The notes below the pieces were generated by a model. The model saw only the letters and a program-made list of their open reading frames with translations, made no database searches and was not told where the DNA came from. A stretch of DNA of 64,000 bases from NCBI RefSeq assembly GCF_031764535.1, contig NZ_CP134499.1, positions 310,001 to 374,000 on the forward strand. Direction: 5' to 3'. Positions 39,074-47,990 of the stretch are shown here, piece after piece (position 1 is the first letter of the stretch; every line of letters begins with the position of its first letter). The position numbers and the translations under genes were made by a program. This DNA comes from Pseudomonas sp. SG20056. GTDB taxonomy: Bacteria > Pseudomonadota > Gammaproteobacteria > Pseudomonadales > Pseudomonadaceae.

Positions 39074-39746
39074 CTGGCTGCAGCGCTGGCACGGCATGGC
39101 CACGCGTGAGCGCTGGCTGGCCTATGGCGTCGGCCTGGGACTGCTCGGCATGCTGTATGTACTGTTGATTAGTGACCCGCTGAGCCTGCGTTTGAAGCAG
39201 CAACAGAGCAACGTGCAGCAGGCCGAGGAGCGCCGAGTTGTGGCTGTAAGCGCGCAGCAGGAATTGCAACGGCGCATCGCGGCGGATCCCAACCTGCAAT
39301 ACCGCAGTGCCTTGCTGGCGGCAGCCGCCAGCCGTGAGGCGTTGATTCAGCAGATTGATCAGCACACCGCCGAGCTGGTCACCCCACAGAAAATGCAGAC
39401 GGTGCTGCAGGAGTTGCTGCGCAAGCAACCGCAGCTGCGTGTACTGGGCATGAGCAGTTTCACTGAGCCGGTGCAGCTGGCGCCCACCGAACCCGCTGCT
39501 GCGCCAGCGCCGGTGGACACAGCGCCGCACGCGGCAGCGGTGACGCTCTATCGGCATGGGCTGGAGCTGCAGCTGGAAGGTGGTTATTTCGACCTGCTCA
39601 ACTACCTGCAGGCGGTACAGGCCAGCGGCTGGCAGCTGAACTGGGAGACTCTGGATTATCAGGTTGGTGAGGCGGGGCCGAGCAAGGCCAGTATCCGCCT
39701 GAAACTCTATACCTTGAGTCGACATGCGGGGTGGGTCGGTGTCTAG
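39066..39746 (+). CDS. mshJ: MSHA biogenesis protein MshJ (PilO/GspM-like)
   Basis: A 226-residue bitopic protein with a membrane helix at ~20-38 (AYGVGLGLLGMLYVLLI), a coiled coil (~45-110) and a C-terminal ferredoxin-like domain after an Ala/Pro-rich linker (APTEPAAAPAPVDTAP). The topology is that of PilO/GspM, which bridges the PilN-like protein to the PilP-like MshK in the periplasm. It starts within the end of the previous gene and overlaps the next, so its translation is coupled to both. Confidence 0.8.
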   Translation: MNNWLQRWHGMATRERWLAYGVGLGLLGMLYVLLISDPLSLRLKQQQSNVQQAEERRVVAVSAQQELQRRIAADPNLQYRSALLAAAASREALIQQIDQHTAELVTPQKMQTVLQELLRKQPQLRVLGMSSFTEPVQLAPTEPAAAPAPVDTAPHAAAVTLYRHGLELQLEGGYFDLLNYLQAVQASGWQLNWETLDYQVGEAGPSKASIRLKLYTLSRHAGWVGV

Positions 39747-40053
39747 ATTTCTGTTTCTTTGCCTGCTGATTAGTGGTGCCGCGCTGGCTAACCCTGGCGT
39801 CGATCCAACACAGCCGCCGCGCGACCTGTTGCCTGCCGCCGCAGCCAGTGGCGACAGCCCGCTGATATTGCAAGCCATCGTGCGTGGCGCCCAGGGCAGC
39901 CGCGCAGTGATTGGTGGACAGAACCTGCGAGTCGGCGAGCGCTATGCCGATGCTCGGGTGCTGGCCATCCATGCACAGTCCGTATTGATTGAACGCCAGG
40001 GCCAGCAACAGTTGCTGCGTCTGGCTGAACCCGTTATGCAACCGAGCCGATGA
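39724..40053 (+). CDS. mshK: MSHA biogenesis protein MshK (PilP-like)
   Basis: A 109-residue exported protein with a signal peptide ending GAALA-N, then VDPTQPPRDLL and an HR-domain-like part with LQAIVRGAQGSRAVIGGQNLRVG. PilP/GspC-type proteins contact the secretin N-domain (here MshL). The first ATG at 39724 gives a 23-bp overlap with mshJ; a GTG at 39739 (giving VSRFLFLCLL) is a good alternative with the usual short overlap. Its stop overlaps the mshL start. Confidence 0.75.
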   Translation: MRGGSVSRFLFLCLLISGAALANPGVDPTQPPRDLLPAAAASGDSPLILQAIVRGAQGSRAVIGGQNLRVGERYADARVLAIHAQSVLIERQGQQQLLRLAEPVMQPSR

Positions 40054-41660
40054 TGCCCATGATCAGATTTTTGCCCAGTGTCGGCCTCTTGAGCCTGAGT
40101 TTTCTGCTTGTGGCCTGCCAGACCTTCAAGGATGGCGACGCGCAACTCTACGAGCAAAGCAGCAAGTTGCTGGACGACAGCCTCAAGCAGGCCCAGGCCG
40201 CGCCCAAAGTGATGCCGCCACTGGCCGTGCAGGCGGCGCTGATCCCGCCGTTGGGCAGTGGTTTCAGCAGCGGCCCGCGCTTTGATGTGGCGGCCAAGGA
40301 CATGCCGGCGCGCGAGTTCTTCCTAAGTCTGATGGACGGCGCCGGGCAGAACCTGGTGGTGCACCCAGATGTGAGCGGCACCATCACCTTCAGCCTGCGC
40401 CGGGTCACCCTTGATGAAGTGCTGGCAGCCGTGCGCGACAGTTATGGCTATGACTTCCGCCGCACCAGCTATGGCTACCAGATTCTGCCTAATCAGGTGA
40501 TTACCCGCAGTTACGACATCAACTACCTCAACCTGCAGCGCATCGGTCAGACCGATACACGGGTCAGCTCCGGGCAGGTGGAAAGCACCAATAACAACAA
40601 CTCGGGCAGCGGCGCCAGCAACAGCGCCAACACCAGCGGCAACAGCAACACTGTGACCACCCTGAATGCCAGCCAGGTCAGTACCTCCAGCAATGTCGAC
40701 TTCTGGAATGAAGTGCGCCAAGTGGTGGAAATGATCGTGGCCGGCGACAGCAACAGCAGCGTGATGATCAACCCGCAGGCCAGCCTGCTGGTGGTGCGCG
40801 CGCACAGCGCCGCCCAGGAGAACGTCGCGCGCTTTCTTGAACAGGCTCAGCTCAACCTGCAGCGTCAGGTGATTCTGGAAACCAAGATCCTCGAAGTGCA
40901 GCTCTCCGATGGCTTCCAGGCCGGGATCAGCTGGGATCAGCTTGGCGGCGATGTCAGCAGTAGCCTGGGCGGCGCCGCGCTGAGTGGCCCGACCGGGATC
41001 GATGGGGTATTTGGCATTGCCCTGACTCTGGGCGACTTCACCGGCTTGATCGAGCTGCTGGAAACTCAGGGTGAGGTGCGCGTGTTGTCTAGCCCGCGTA
41101 TCTCTACGCTGAACAATCAGAAAGCGGTGATCAAGGTCGGGACGGACGAGTTCTTTGTCACCAACGTCTCATCCACCGGCTCCACGGCCACCGTGGGCGG
41201 GGTTACCGAGCCGACTCAGGACATCACCCTGACGCCGTTCTTCTCCGGCATCTCCCTCGACGTCACGCCGCAGATCGATCAGAACGACACCGTTACCCTG
41301 CATGTGCGGCCGACCGTCAGCCGTGTGCGTGACCAGAACAAGACCATCACCCTGGGCGAAGACAATGTCTTCAACCTGCCGCTGGCGTTGTCCACCACGC
41401 GCCAATCGGACTCCATCGTGCGCGCGCGCAGTGGCCAGGTGGTAGTGATTGGCGGCTTGCTGCAGAACAACAATGAGAACACCGATGCCAGCATTCCCTG
41501 GGCCAGCACCCTGCCGATTGTCGGCAACCTGTTCAAGCAACAGCGCAAGGCGCTGCAGCAGAGCGAGCTGGTGATTCTCATGCGGCCGCAGGTGGTCAGT
41601 GATGAGGTCTGGCTGAACGAGTTGCGCAAGAGTGCGCAAACCTTCAAGGAGCTGAGATAG
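40050..41660 (+). CDS. mshL: MSHA outer-membrane secretin MshL
   Basis: A 536-residue secretin lipoprotein. The signal peptide ends in a lipobox, LLVACQTF (lipidated Cys near residue 24). A short secretin N-domain follows at ~75-135 (FDVAAKDMPAREFFLSL), then a Ser/Asn-rich linker at ~170-210, an NTDII-like domain, and the secretin pore domain at ~275-530 with VRVLSSPRISTLNNQKA and LDVTPQIDQNDTVTLHVRP. It forms the outer-membrane gate for the pilus. Two ATGs in tandem (40050, 40053) overlap the mshK stop. Confidence 0.92.
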   Translation: MMPMIRFLPSVGLLSLSFLLVACQTFKDGDAQLYEQSSKLLDDSLKQAQAAPKVMPPLAVQAALIPPLGSGFSSGPRFDVAAKDMPAREFFLSLMDGAGQNLVVHPDVSGTITFSLRRVTLDEVLAAVRDSYGYDFRRTSYGYQILPNQVITRSYDINYLNLQRIGQTDTRVSSGQVESTNNNNSGSGASNSANTSGNSNTVTTLNASQVSTSSNVDFWNEVRQVVEMIVAGDSNSSVMINPQASLLVVRAHSAAQENVARFLEQAQLNLQRQVILETKILEVQLSDGFQAGISWDQLGGDVSSSLGGAALSGPTGIDGVFGIALTLGDFTGLIELLETQGEVRVLSSPRISTLNNQKAVIKVGTDEFFVTNVSSTGSTATVGGVTEPTQDITLTPFFSGISLDVTPQIDQNDTVTLHVRPTVSRVRDQNKTITLGEDNVFNLPLALSTTRQSDSIVRARSGQVVVIGGLLQNNNENTDASIPWASTLPIVGNLFKQQRKALQQSELVILMRPQVVSDEVWLNELRKSAQTFKELR

Positions 41661-41664
41661 GCCG

Positions 41665-42594
41665 ATGTATGAAGCCTTCTTTGGTCTGCACGAAAAACCC
41701 TTCGCGCTGAGCCCGAATACCGGTTTTCTGGTGCAGCTGGCGCCCTATCAGGCGTGCCTCAACTTGCTGCGCGTGGCACTCGGTGAAGGCGAAGGCTTTA
41801 TCAAGGTCACCGGCGAGGTGGGCACCGGTAAGACCCTGTTGTGTCGCACCTTGCTCAATGAGCTGGACGCTGAGCGCTTTCAGCTGGCCTACCTGCCTAA
41901 TCCGGGTATGAGCCCGACGGGCTTGCGCCAGGCCTTGGCGCGTGAACTGGGCATTGAAGGTGTTGAAGAGCTGGATACCCAGGCGGTGCTCGAGGCATTG
42001 CATCGGCGGCTGATTGAGCTGGCCGCCGCAGGCAAAAGCACGGTGTTGCTGATTGATGAGGCCCAGGCACTGCCCACCGCCACCCTCGAAGCGTTGCGTC
42101 TGCTGACCAACCTCGAAACCGAGCGGGCCAAGCTGCTGCAGGTGGTGCTGTTTGGCCAGCCGGAGCTTGATGTAACCCTGGGCCGCCCGGAGTTCCGTCA
42201 GCTGCGTCAGCGCATTACCTTTTCCTATCAACTGCGTGCGCTGGATGTAAAAGACACCAGCCGATACCTCAATGAGCGCCTGGCGGTGGCTGGCTACCGT
42301 GGCGAGCCGCTGTTTGAAATATCGGCGGTGCGCCGTTTGGTGCAGGGTAGTGGTGGCATTCCTCGGCTGTTGAATATCCTCGCGCACAAGGCGTTGATGG
42401 CGGCGTTTGGTGAGGGCGTGCGCCAGGTGCGTGTCAGTCATGTCAAGCGCGCACAGCTGGACACTGAAGGGGCGCAACCCTTCCTGCAGCGTCGTTCGCC
42501 CTGGGTGGGCTGGGGTATGGCGGCAGGTGTGCTGTCGGTGGTTCTACTTGGCGTCTGGCCCTGGCTGGAGCAATGGCGGGAGTGGCTGCCATGA
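41665..42594 (+). CDS. mshM: MSHA biogenesis ATPase MshM (ExeA-like)
   Basis: A 309-residue AAA+ protein of the ExeA/GspA class. The N-terminus MYEAFFGLHEKPFALSPNTGF is typical; Walker A is GEVGTGKTLL near residue 55 and Walker B is VLLIDEAQAL near 130. A single membrane helix lies near the C-terminus (GMAAGVLSVVLLGVWPWL), which marks an inner-membrane anchor. Relatives help place the secretin through peptidoglycan; no peptidoglycan-binding domain is visible here. It overlaps mshN by 4 bp. Confidence 0.88.
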   Translation: MYEAFFGLHEKPFALSPNTGFLVQLAPYQACLNLLRVALGEGEGFIKVTGEVGTGKTLLCRTLLNELDAERFQLAYLPNPGMSPTGLRQALARELGIEGVEELDTQAVLEALHRRLIELAAAGKSTVLLIDEAQALPTATLEALRLLTNLETERAKLLQVVLFGQPELDVTLGRPEFRQLRQRITFSYQLRALDVKDTSRYLNERLAVAGYRGEPLFEISAVRRLVQGSGGIPRLLNILAHKALMAAFGEGVRQVRVSHVKRAQLDTEGAQPFLQRRSPWVGWGMAAGVLSVVLLGVWPWLEQWREWLP

Positions 42595-43934
42595 GCCTGG
42601 TCAATGACATGCTGCGCGATCTGGAAACCCGCCGCGCCGCGCCGAACGAGCGTTTGCAGCTGGATGGTCTGTACGCGGTGGATGAGCGCGCTGCTGCCTT
42701 GCGTGATCGTTATGCGCGTCTGCGCCATATCGCGATGCTGCTGGTTGCGGTGATTCTGCTCGGCGCACTGATCGCGATGGCGTATCCCCGAGTATTTAAA
42801 GGCACGCCTGAGCAGACGGTTGCCACGCTGGCCGTCGAGATGCCCGTGGCATTGCCCGCGGTACACATTCTCGATGTGCTGCCGCAGCACGATGCCCGCG
42901 GCTTGGTACTGCAGCTATTGCTGGATCGCAGCGTGGCTTACCAGCGTAACGAGGAAAGTGGGGCTGTCACGCTGCGCTTGAAGGACACCCAGCTGCCTGG
43001 CGACATACAGCAGGGGCGTGTGCAGCGTGATGGCCGCAGCCTGTCCTGGCGGGTGGAAAACAAAGAGGCGGATGTTCAGGTACTGCTGGTTGGCCTTGGC
43101 GACAGCCTGGATGTACGTGACCGCCTGGAAGTTGCCGGTGATCGCTGGATGCTCTGGGTCGAGGTGCCGCTGAATGCGCCTGTCGCTGTGGACGATACCC
43201 CCCTGGCGCTGGAAAGCCTACCTCCTGCTGAAGCCGCGCCCGCACAGGTCGAAGCGCCCATGCCGGCCTGGGTCAGCGCACCGCTGCCGGCTTCTGTGCC
43301 TGCCGCTGCGTCGCCGGCCACTCAGCCCGTTGCCCCTGCTATAACGCCGCAGGTGAAGATTGCCGCGCATCAGCCTGATGACCTGACCCTGGCGCGGCAG
43401 GCCCTGCAGGATGGCGACAACGCCCGCGCCATCAGCCTGCTGGAAGCCCTGCAGAAAACCCGCAGCCATGATCCGCAAGTGCTGCGCTGGCTGGCCCGTG
43501 CTTATCTGGCTGCTGGCGATCAGCAGCGTCTGCTCGACTGGCTCCCTGGGCAGCTTGCGCACGTGCCGGATGACAGCGAACTGCGCCTGTTGCTGGCGCG
43601 TGCGCAGCTACAGGCCGGCGATACCCGTGGCGCCGTGACGACCCTGGAACAGAGTCCACCACGCCTGGAGCAGGAACCCAATTACTTTGCTCTGCTGGCG
43701 GCCAGCTATCAGCAGACCGGGCAATGGCAGCACAGCGCCGAGTTGTATCGACGCATGCTGGCCCAGCGCCCCAACCAGGCGACCTGGCAGTTGGGCTTGG
43801 CGATTGCCCTGGAGCAGCTTGAACAACCGGCCGAAGCTGGCCGCCACTATCGTCTGGCCCTCTTGGGCTCGGACCTGGACGACAGCACTCGACGCTTCGT
43901 CAGTGAACGCGCCAAGGCGCTTGGAGGCCTTTGA
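42591..43934 (+). CDS. mshN: MSHA biogenesis protein MshN (TPR, membrane-anchored)
   Basis: A 447-residue protein. The ATG at 42591 gives MSLVNDMLRDLETRRAA, the usual MshN N-terminus, and overlaps the mshM stop; a start 6 codons earlier is rejected. One membrane helix lies at ~42-62 (HIAMLLVAVILLGALIAM), followed by a periplasmic part with an Ala/Pro-rich linker (~200-265) and C-terminal TPR repeats (~270-440, with GDNARAISLLEAL and AELYRRMLAQRPNQATWQLGL). Required for MSHA assembly in Vibrio, with no defined biochemical role. Confidence 0.82.
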   Translation: MSLVNDMLRDLETRRAAPNERLQLDGLYAVDERAAALRDRYARLRHIAMLLVAVILLGALIAMAYPRVFKGTPEQTVATLAVEMPVALPAVHILDVLPQHDARGLVLQLLLDRSVAYQRNEESGAVTLRLKDTQLPGDIQQGRVQRDGRSLSWRVENKEADVQVLLVGLGDSLDVRDRLEVAGDRWMLWVEVPLNAPVAVDDTPLALESLPPAEAAPAQVEAPMPAWVSAPLPASVPAAASPATQPVAPAITPQVKIAAHQPDDLTLARQALQDGDNARAISLLEALQKTRSHDPQVLRWLARAYLAAGDQQRLLDWLPGQLAHVPDDSELRLLLARAQLQAGDTRGAVTTLEQSPPRLEQEPNYFALLAASYQQTGQWQHSAELYRRMLAQRPNQATWQLGLAIALEQLEQPAEAGRHYRLALLGSDLDDSTRRFVSERAKALGGL

Positions 43935-45658
43935 TGAGTCAGGATGATGTTCGCCAGCGCAAGGTGCGCCTCGGTGATCTGCTGATCCAGGCCGGCCTGA
44001 TCAGCGATGCGCAGTTGCAACTGGCCTTGCAGGACCAGAAGCGTACCGGTTCCAAACTGGGGCGCACGGTGGTCGATATGGGCTTCGTCGATGAGGTGCG
44101 TCTGCTCAGCGCCTTGTCCGAGCAGATGAAGATTCCGTTTATCGACCTCAAGCATTTCAAGTTCGATCAGGAGTTGGTGCAAAAACTGCCGGAGGCCATG
44201 GCCCGGCGGTTCCGCGCGCTGGTGCTGTCACGCGAAGGCGATGGCCTGCTGGTGGGCATGTCCGACCCCCTCGATCTGTTTGCTCTGGACGAGATGGACC
44301 GCATCCTCAAGGTTCGCGTGCGTCCGGCGGTGGTCCGTGAGGCCGAGCTGCTGGCGACGCTGGATACGGTGTACCGGCGCACCAGTGAAATTGCCTCGAT
44401 TGCCGGTGAGCTGGAAGGTGAACTCAAGGACAGCGACTTCGACCTGTCCAAGCTCGGTGCTGACAGCAACACCGAAGCCCCGGTTGTGCGTCTGCTGCAA
44501 ACCCTGTTTGAAGATGCCGTGCAGATGAAGGCGTCCGACATCCACATCGAACCCGACGAAGGCGTGGTACGCATTCGTCAGCGCATCGACGGCGTGCTCA
44601 GCGAGCAGGTAATGAAAGAGGCGCGCGTGGCTTCTGCCCTGGTGATGCGCCTGAAGATCATGTCCGGGCTGGATATTTCCGAAAAGCGCCTGCCCCAGGA
44701 TGGCCGTTTCAATATCAGGGTCAAGGGCCACAACATCGATGTGCGGGTCTCGACCATGCCCGTGCAGTACGGCGAGTCGGTGGTGATGCGTCTGCTTGAT
44801 CAAACCGGCGGGGTGTCCACCCTGGAAGCCAGCGGCATGCCGCCCGACATGCTGGTGCGCTTTCGCCGCCTGCTGCAACGTCCGTTTGGCCTGGTGCTGG
44901 TGACCGGGCCGACGGGTTCGGGTAAGACCACCACGCTGTATGCCGGGCTGTCGGAGCTGAACAGCCCAGAGAAAAAGATCATCACCGTGGAAGACCCGGT
45001 GGAATACCGCCTGCCACGCATCAACCAGGTGCAGGTCAACGCCAAGATCGACCTGAGCTTTGCCCGCGTGCTGCGCGCCGCGTTGCGTCAGGATCCAGAC
45101 ATCGTGCTGATAGGTGAGATGCGTGACCAGGAAACCGCCGAAATCGGCCTGCGAGCGGCACTCACCGGTCACCTGGTGCTGTCGACCCTGCACACCAACG
45201 ACGCCCTAACCTCGGCCATGCGCCTGATCGACATGGGGGCTGAACCCTTTCTCGTCGCCACTTCGCTGAATGCCGTATTGGCCCAGCGCCTGGTACGCCG
45301 GGTATGCGAAAACTGCATGCAGGATCACACCCCGGATGCCCGCCAACTGGTCTGGCTGGAAAGCCTCTACAAGGCTCCGCTGCTCGGGCGCAGCTTCAAG
45401 CGTGGCGCCGGGTGTCACCAGTGCCATAACACCGGTTATGCCGGCCGGGTGGGTGTCTACGAGCTGCTGGAAATGGACGACGGCATGGTCGCCGCCCTGC
45501 GCCGCAATGACCCGCAAGGCTTTGCCGAGGCCGCGCAGGCCAGCGCCAATTACCGCCCACTGGCCGCTTGCGCGCTGGATTACGCCTTGGCCGGGGTCAC
45601 CAGCGTGGATGAAGTGCTGAAAGTCTGCGCCACCCTGACCGATGAAGGGGTGGCCTGA
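43934..45658 (+). CDS. mshE: MSHA pilus assembly ATPase MshE (c-di-GMP-binding)
   Basis: A 574-residue GspE/PilB-type extension ATPase. Its N-terminal MshEN domain shows the c-di-GMP motif RLGxxLxxxGxxxxxxLxxxLxxQ at residues 12-35, a 5-residue spacer KRTGS, and a second copy at 41-64. The ATPase core has Walker A GPTGSGKTTTL, Asp and His boxes, and LIGEMRDQETAEIGL. A tetracysteine zinc motif follows: CENC near 458 and CHQC near 497. It powers pilus extension at the inner membrane. ATG at 43934 has GGAGG 6 bp upstream and overlaps the mshN stop; a TTG one codon earlier is rejected. The intact motif predicts control by c-di-GMP, as shown for V. cholerae MshE. Confidence 0.95.
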   Translation: MSQDDVRQRKVRLGDLLIQAGLISDAQLQLALQDQKRTGSKLGRTVVDMGFVDEVRLLSALSEQMKIPFIDLKHFKFDQELVQKLPEAMARRFRALVLSREGDGLLVGMSDPLDLFALDEMDRILKVRVRPAVVREAELLATLDTVYRRTSEIASIAGELEGELKDSDFDLSKLGADSNTEAPVVRLLQTLFEDAVQMKASDIHIEPDEGVVRIRQRIDGVLSEQVMKEARVASALVMRLKIMSGLDISEKRLPQDGRFNIRVKGHNIDVRVSTMPVQYGESVVMRLLDQTGGVSTLEASGMPPDMLVRFRRLLQRPFGLVLVTGPTGSGKTTTLYAGLSELNSPEKKIITVEDPVEYRLPRINQVQVNAKIDLSFARVLRAALRQDPDIVLIGEMRDQETAEIGLRAALTGHLVLSTLHTNDALTSAMRLIDMGAEPFLVATSLNAVLAQRLVRRVCENCMQDHTPDARQLVWLESLYKAPLLGRSFKRGAGCHQCHNTGYAGRVGVYELLEMDDGMVAALRRNDPQGFAEAAQASANYRPLAACALDYALAGVTSVDEVLKVCATLTDEGVA

Positions 45659-45689
45659 TGGCGAGCATATGGCGCCAGGAGGCAGGGCG

Positions 45690-46925
45690 GTGAGCCTGTA
45701 TCGCTTTACCGGTCGTGATGCCCAGGGCGGCAAAATCATCGGCAGCCGCGAGGCCGGTTCTGCTGACAGCCTGGCCAGTGAATTGTTGGCCGAACGCATT
45801 ACCCCGCTGACCATCGAGGAGCAGGCGCAGAGCAACGACAGTGACGTGTTCGCTCAGCTCAAGGAGCGCCTGCGGCGCAAGCATGTTGACCTGGAAGAGC
45901 TGATTATCTTCTGCCGGCAGATGTACAGCCTGAGCAAAGCCGGTGTGCCGATCATCCGTGCGATTGGTGGTCTGGCCGAATCCAGCCGCAACCTTTACCT
46001 GCGCGAAGTGCTGCAGGCGGTACGCAGTGATCTGGAGGGCGGGCAGGGCATGGCCGTGGCGCTTAACGCCCATCCCAAGGTGTTCAACACCCTGTTTGTC
46101 AGCATGATCAGCGTCGGGGAAAACACCGGTCAGCTCGATCAGGCCTTTCGCCAGTTGTCGGTGTATCTGGAACTGGAGCGCGAAACCCGCAAGCGCATCA
46201 AGCAGGCCACCCGTTACCCGCTGTTCGTGCTTTCGGCCATGGCGGTGGCGCTGGTGGTGATCAACCTGTTCGTAATTCCCGCCTTCTCCAAGGTCTTTGC
46301 CCAGTTCAAGGCTGAGCTGCCCTGGGCCACGCAGATCCTGATCGGCACGTCGCAGTTCTTTCAGGATTTCTGGTGGCTGCTGGCGCTGCTGTTCGGTGGC
46401 AGTCTGTATGGTTTTTTCAAATGGATCGAGACTGATGCCGGTGCCCTGAAGTGGGACCAGATCAAACTACGCCTGCCGATTGTCGGCGGCATCTTCGAGC
46501 GGATTGCCCTGGCGCGTTTCACCCGCACCTTCGCGATGATGTACCGCGCGGGTGTGCCCTTGCTGCAGACCCTGTCGATCAACAGTGCCAGCGTGGGCAA
46601 CCGCTATATCGGCCAGGCGATTCTGGCCATGCGTGAAGGCATTGAACGCGGTGAAGCCCTGACCCGCACCGCGTCTGCCAGCGGGCTGTTTACCCCGCTG
46701 GTGTTGCAGATGATGGCCGTTGGTGAGGAAACCGGCGCGCTCGACGACCTGTTTGTCGAGGTGGCGGATTTCTATGAGCAGGAAGTGGATTACGACCTCA
46801 AGCAACTGGCCGATGCCATTGAACCTATTCTGATTGTGGCCATGGGCATCATGGTGCTGGTGCTGGCGCTGGGTGTGTTTTTGCCCATGTGGGAACTGGC
46901 CTCGGCCGCCAAGGGTGGCGGTTGA
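45690..46925 (+). CDS. mshG: MSHA inner-membrane platform protein MshG (GspF/PilC-like)
   Basis: A 411-residue polytopic platform protein with two T2SSF domains (~75-200 and ~275-400). Each precedes membrane segments, including YPLFVLSAMAVALVVINLFV and IEPILIVAMGIMVLVLALGVF. The start is taken as GTG at 45690 because AGGAGG lies 7 bp upstream and SLYRFTGRDAQG is the family N-terminus; ATG at 45669 is an alternative. It transmits MshE rotation to the growing pilus base. The short gap after mshE suggests coupling. Confidence 0.9.
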   Translation: MSLYRFTGRDAQGGKIIGSREAGSADSLASELLAERITPLTIEEQAQSNDSDVFAQLKERLRRKHVDLEELIIFCRQMYSLSKAGVPIIRAIGGLAESSRNLYLREVLQAVRSDLEGGQGMAVALNAHPKVFNTLFVSMISVGENTGQLDQAFRQLSVYLELERETRKRIKQATRYPLFVLSAMAVALVVINLFVIPAFSKVFAQFKAELPWATQILIGTSQFFQDFWWLLALLFGGSLYGFFKWIETDAGALKWDQIKLRLPIVGGIFERIALARFTRTFAMMYRAGVPLLQTLSINSASVGNRYIGQAILAMREGIERGEALTRTASASGLFTPLVLQMMAVGEETGALDDLFVEVADFYEQEVDYDLKQLADAIEPILIVAMGIMVLVLALGVFLPMWELASAAKGGG

Positions 46926-47446
46926 AGGGCGAATACCAGCTGGCGAGCCGGATGCGCTTGGCGCGTCGGCTCGGTTGGGCGGCTACCGGCCTGATGCTGG
47001 CGGCTGTGGTGCTGGCGCTGGCCTGGCAGATCGCCCAGGTCAGCGAGCGGCGTGCGCAACAAGCCACCCGTGAGCACCTGGCCAGCAGCCTGGCGAGCCT
47101 CACGGCTGAGCAGCTGGCGCAGGACCGTTTGCTGACGCGCGGCATGTTGGTCGGTAATCCGTTCCTGTTGCTGCGCTGGCAACAGGACAACTACTGCGGC
47201 GAGCTGGCGCGTGGTGAAACGCCCACCCGTGGCTGCTGGTACTGGTTGGCTGAGCCCGGTTGGGTGCTGTACCGCTGGCGCTTCAGTGACGGATGGGCAA
47301 AAGACTCGACCGAGCTGCAGGCCTACCGGGTGCAGGCGGTTCCTCAGGCTACAGCGACAGGTGCACACTGGCGGGGCAGAGGTCTGGCCCTTGAACTTCA
47401 GGCAGTACCCCAGGCGCAAATTGCCGCGCAGGGGTTGATTGAGTAG
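46922..47446 (+). CDS. mshF: MSHA biogenesis protein MshF
   Basis: A ~174-residue bitopic protein with a membrane helix near residues 21-38 (AATGLMLAAVVLALAWQI) and a periplasmic domain containing two Cys (NYCGELARG, RGCWYWL) that could form a disulfide. Position between mshG and mshB and the single-helix topology identify it as MshF; sequence conservation in this family is low. The start is unsure: TTG at 46922 overlaps the mshG stop and is taken here, while ATG at 46952 (MRLARRLG) is a plausible shorter start. Confidence 0.7.
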   Translation: MKGEYQLASRMRLARRLGWAATGLMLAAVVLALAWQIAQVSERRAQQATREHLASSLASLTAEQLAQDRLLTRGMLVGNPFLLLRWQQDNYCGELARGETPTRGCWYWLAEPGWVLYRWRFSDGWAKDSTELQAYRVQAVPQATATGAHWRGRGLALELQAVPQAQIAAQGLIE

Positions 47447-47455
47447 GAGAGCGCC

Positions 47456-47962
47456 ATGCAACACAACCGGGGTTTCACCCTGATCGAATTGGTGGTGGTC
47501 ATCGTCATCCTCGGCGTGCTCGCTGCGGTGGCCTTGCCACGTTTTATCAACGTCACCAAGGATGCCCACGAAGCCGCCGTACGCGGTGCCGGCGGGGCGC
47601 TGGCCTCGGCCGTGCTGCTGGTGCGCGCGCAGTGGGAAGTCAATCGTGGCAATGGCGATGACACTACGCCCAACACCGATGTGGTCGGCTTTGGTGACGG
47701 CACGGTGGATGTAAATGCCCAGGGTTGGCCGGTCGGCACCGCCGACGTCCTCAACTGCGTGCAGGTGTGGAATGCCATCCTGCAAGGCTCGGCACCGCGC
47801 GTCGGCACGGCCTCGACCCCGGCCAACCCGGTGGATTACATCGCCTCAGCCGCCGGCGCGGTCTGCACCTACACCTACCAGCTGGATGACCTCAACGACA
47901 GCATCGTCTATGACTCCAGCAACGGCACCGTGACCACCAACTTTGATCGCACCACCCCTTAA
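47456..47962 (+). CDS. mshB: MSHA pilin protein MshB (type IV prepilin)
   Basis: A 168-residue prepilin with a short leader MQHNRG, cleavage before Phe, and the hydrophobic helix FTLIELVVVIVILGVLAAVA with Glu5. The globular domain has two Cys (LNCVQVW, AVCTYTY) for a disulfide. It is a minor or second pilin; in Vibrio it precedes the major pilin in the same way. AGGAGAGCGCC before the ATG is a good ribosome-binding site. Cleavage needs a prepilin peptidase, which is not in this window. Confidence 0.88.
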   Translation: MQHNRGFTLIELVVVIVILGVLAAVALPRFINVTKDAHEAAVRGAGGALASAVLLVRAQWEVNRGNGDDTTPNTDVVGFGDGTVDVNAQGWPVGTADVLNCVQVWNAILQGSAPRVGTASTPANPVDYIASAAGAVCTYTYQLDDLNDSIVYDSSNGTVTTNFDRTTP

Positions 47963-47990
47963 CCCCCTTTACTGCAATGAGGAAGTACCG

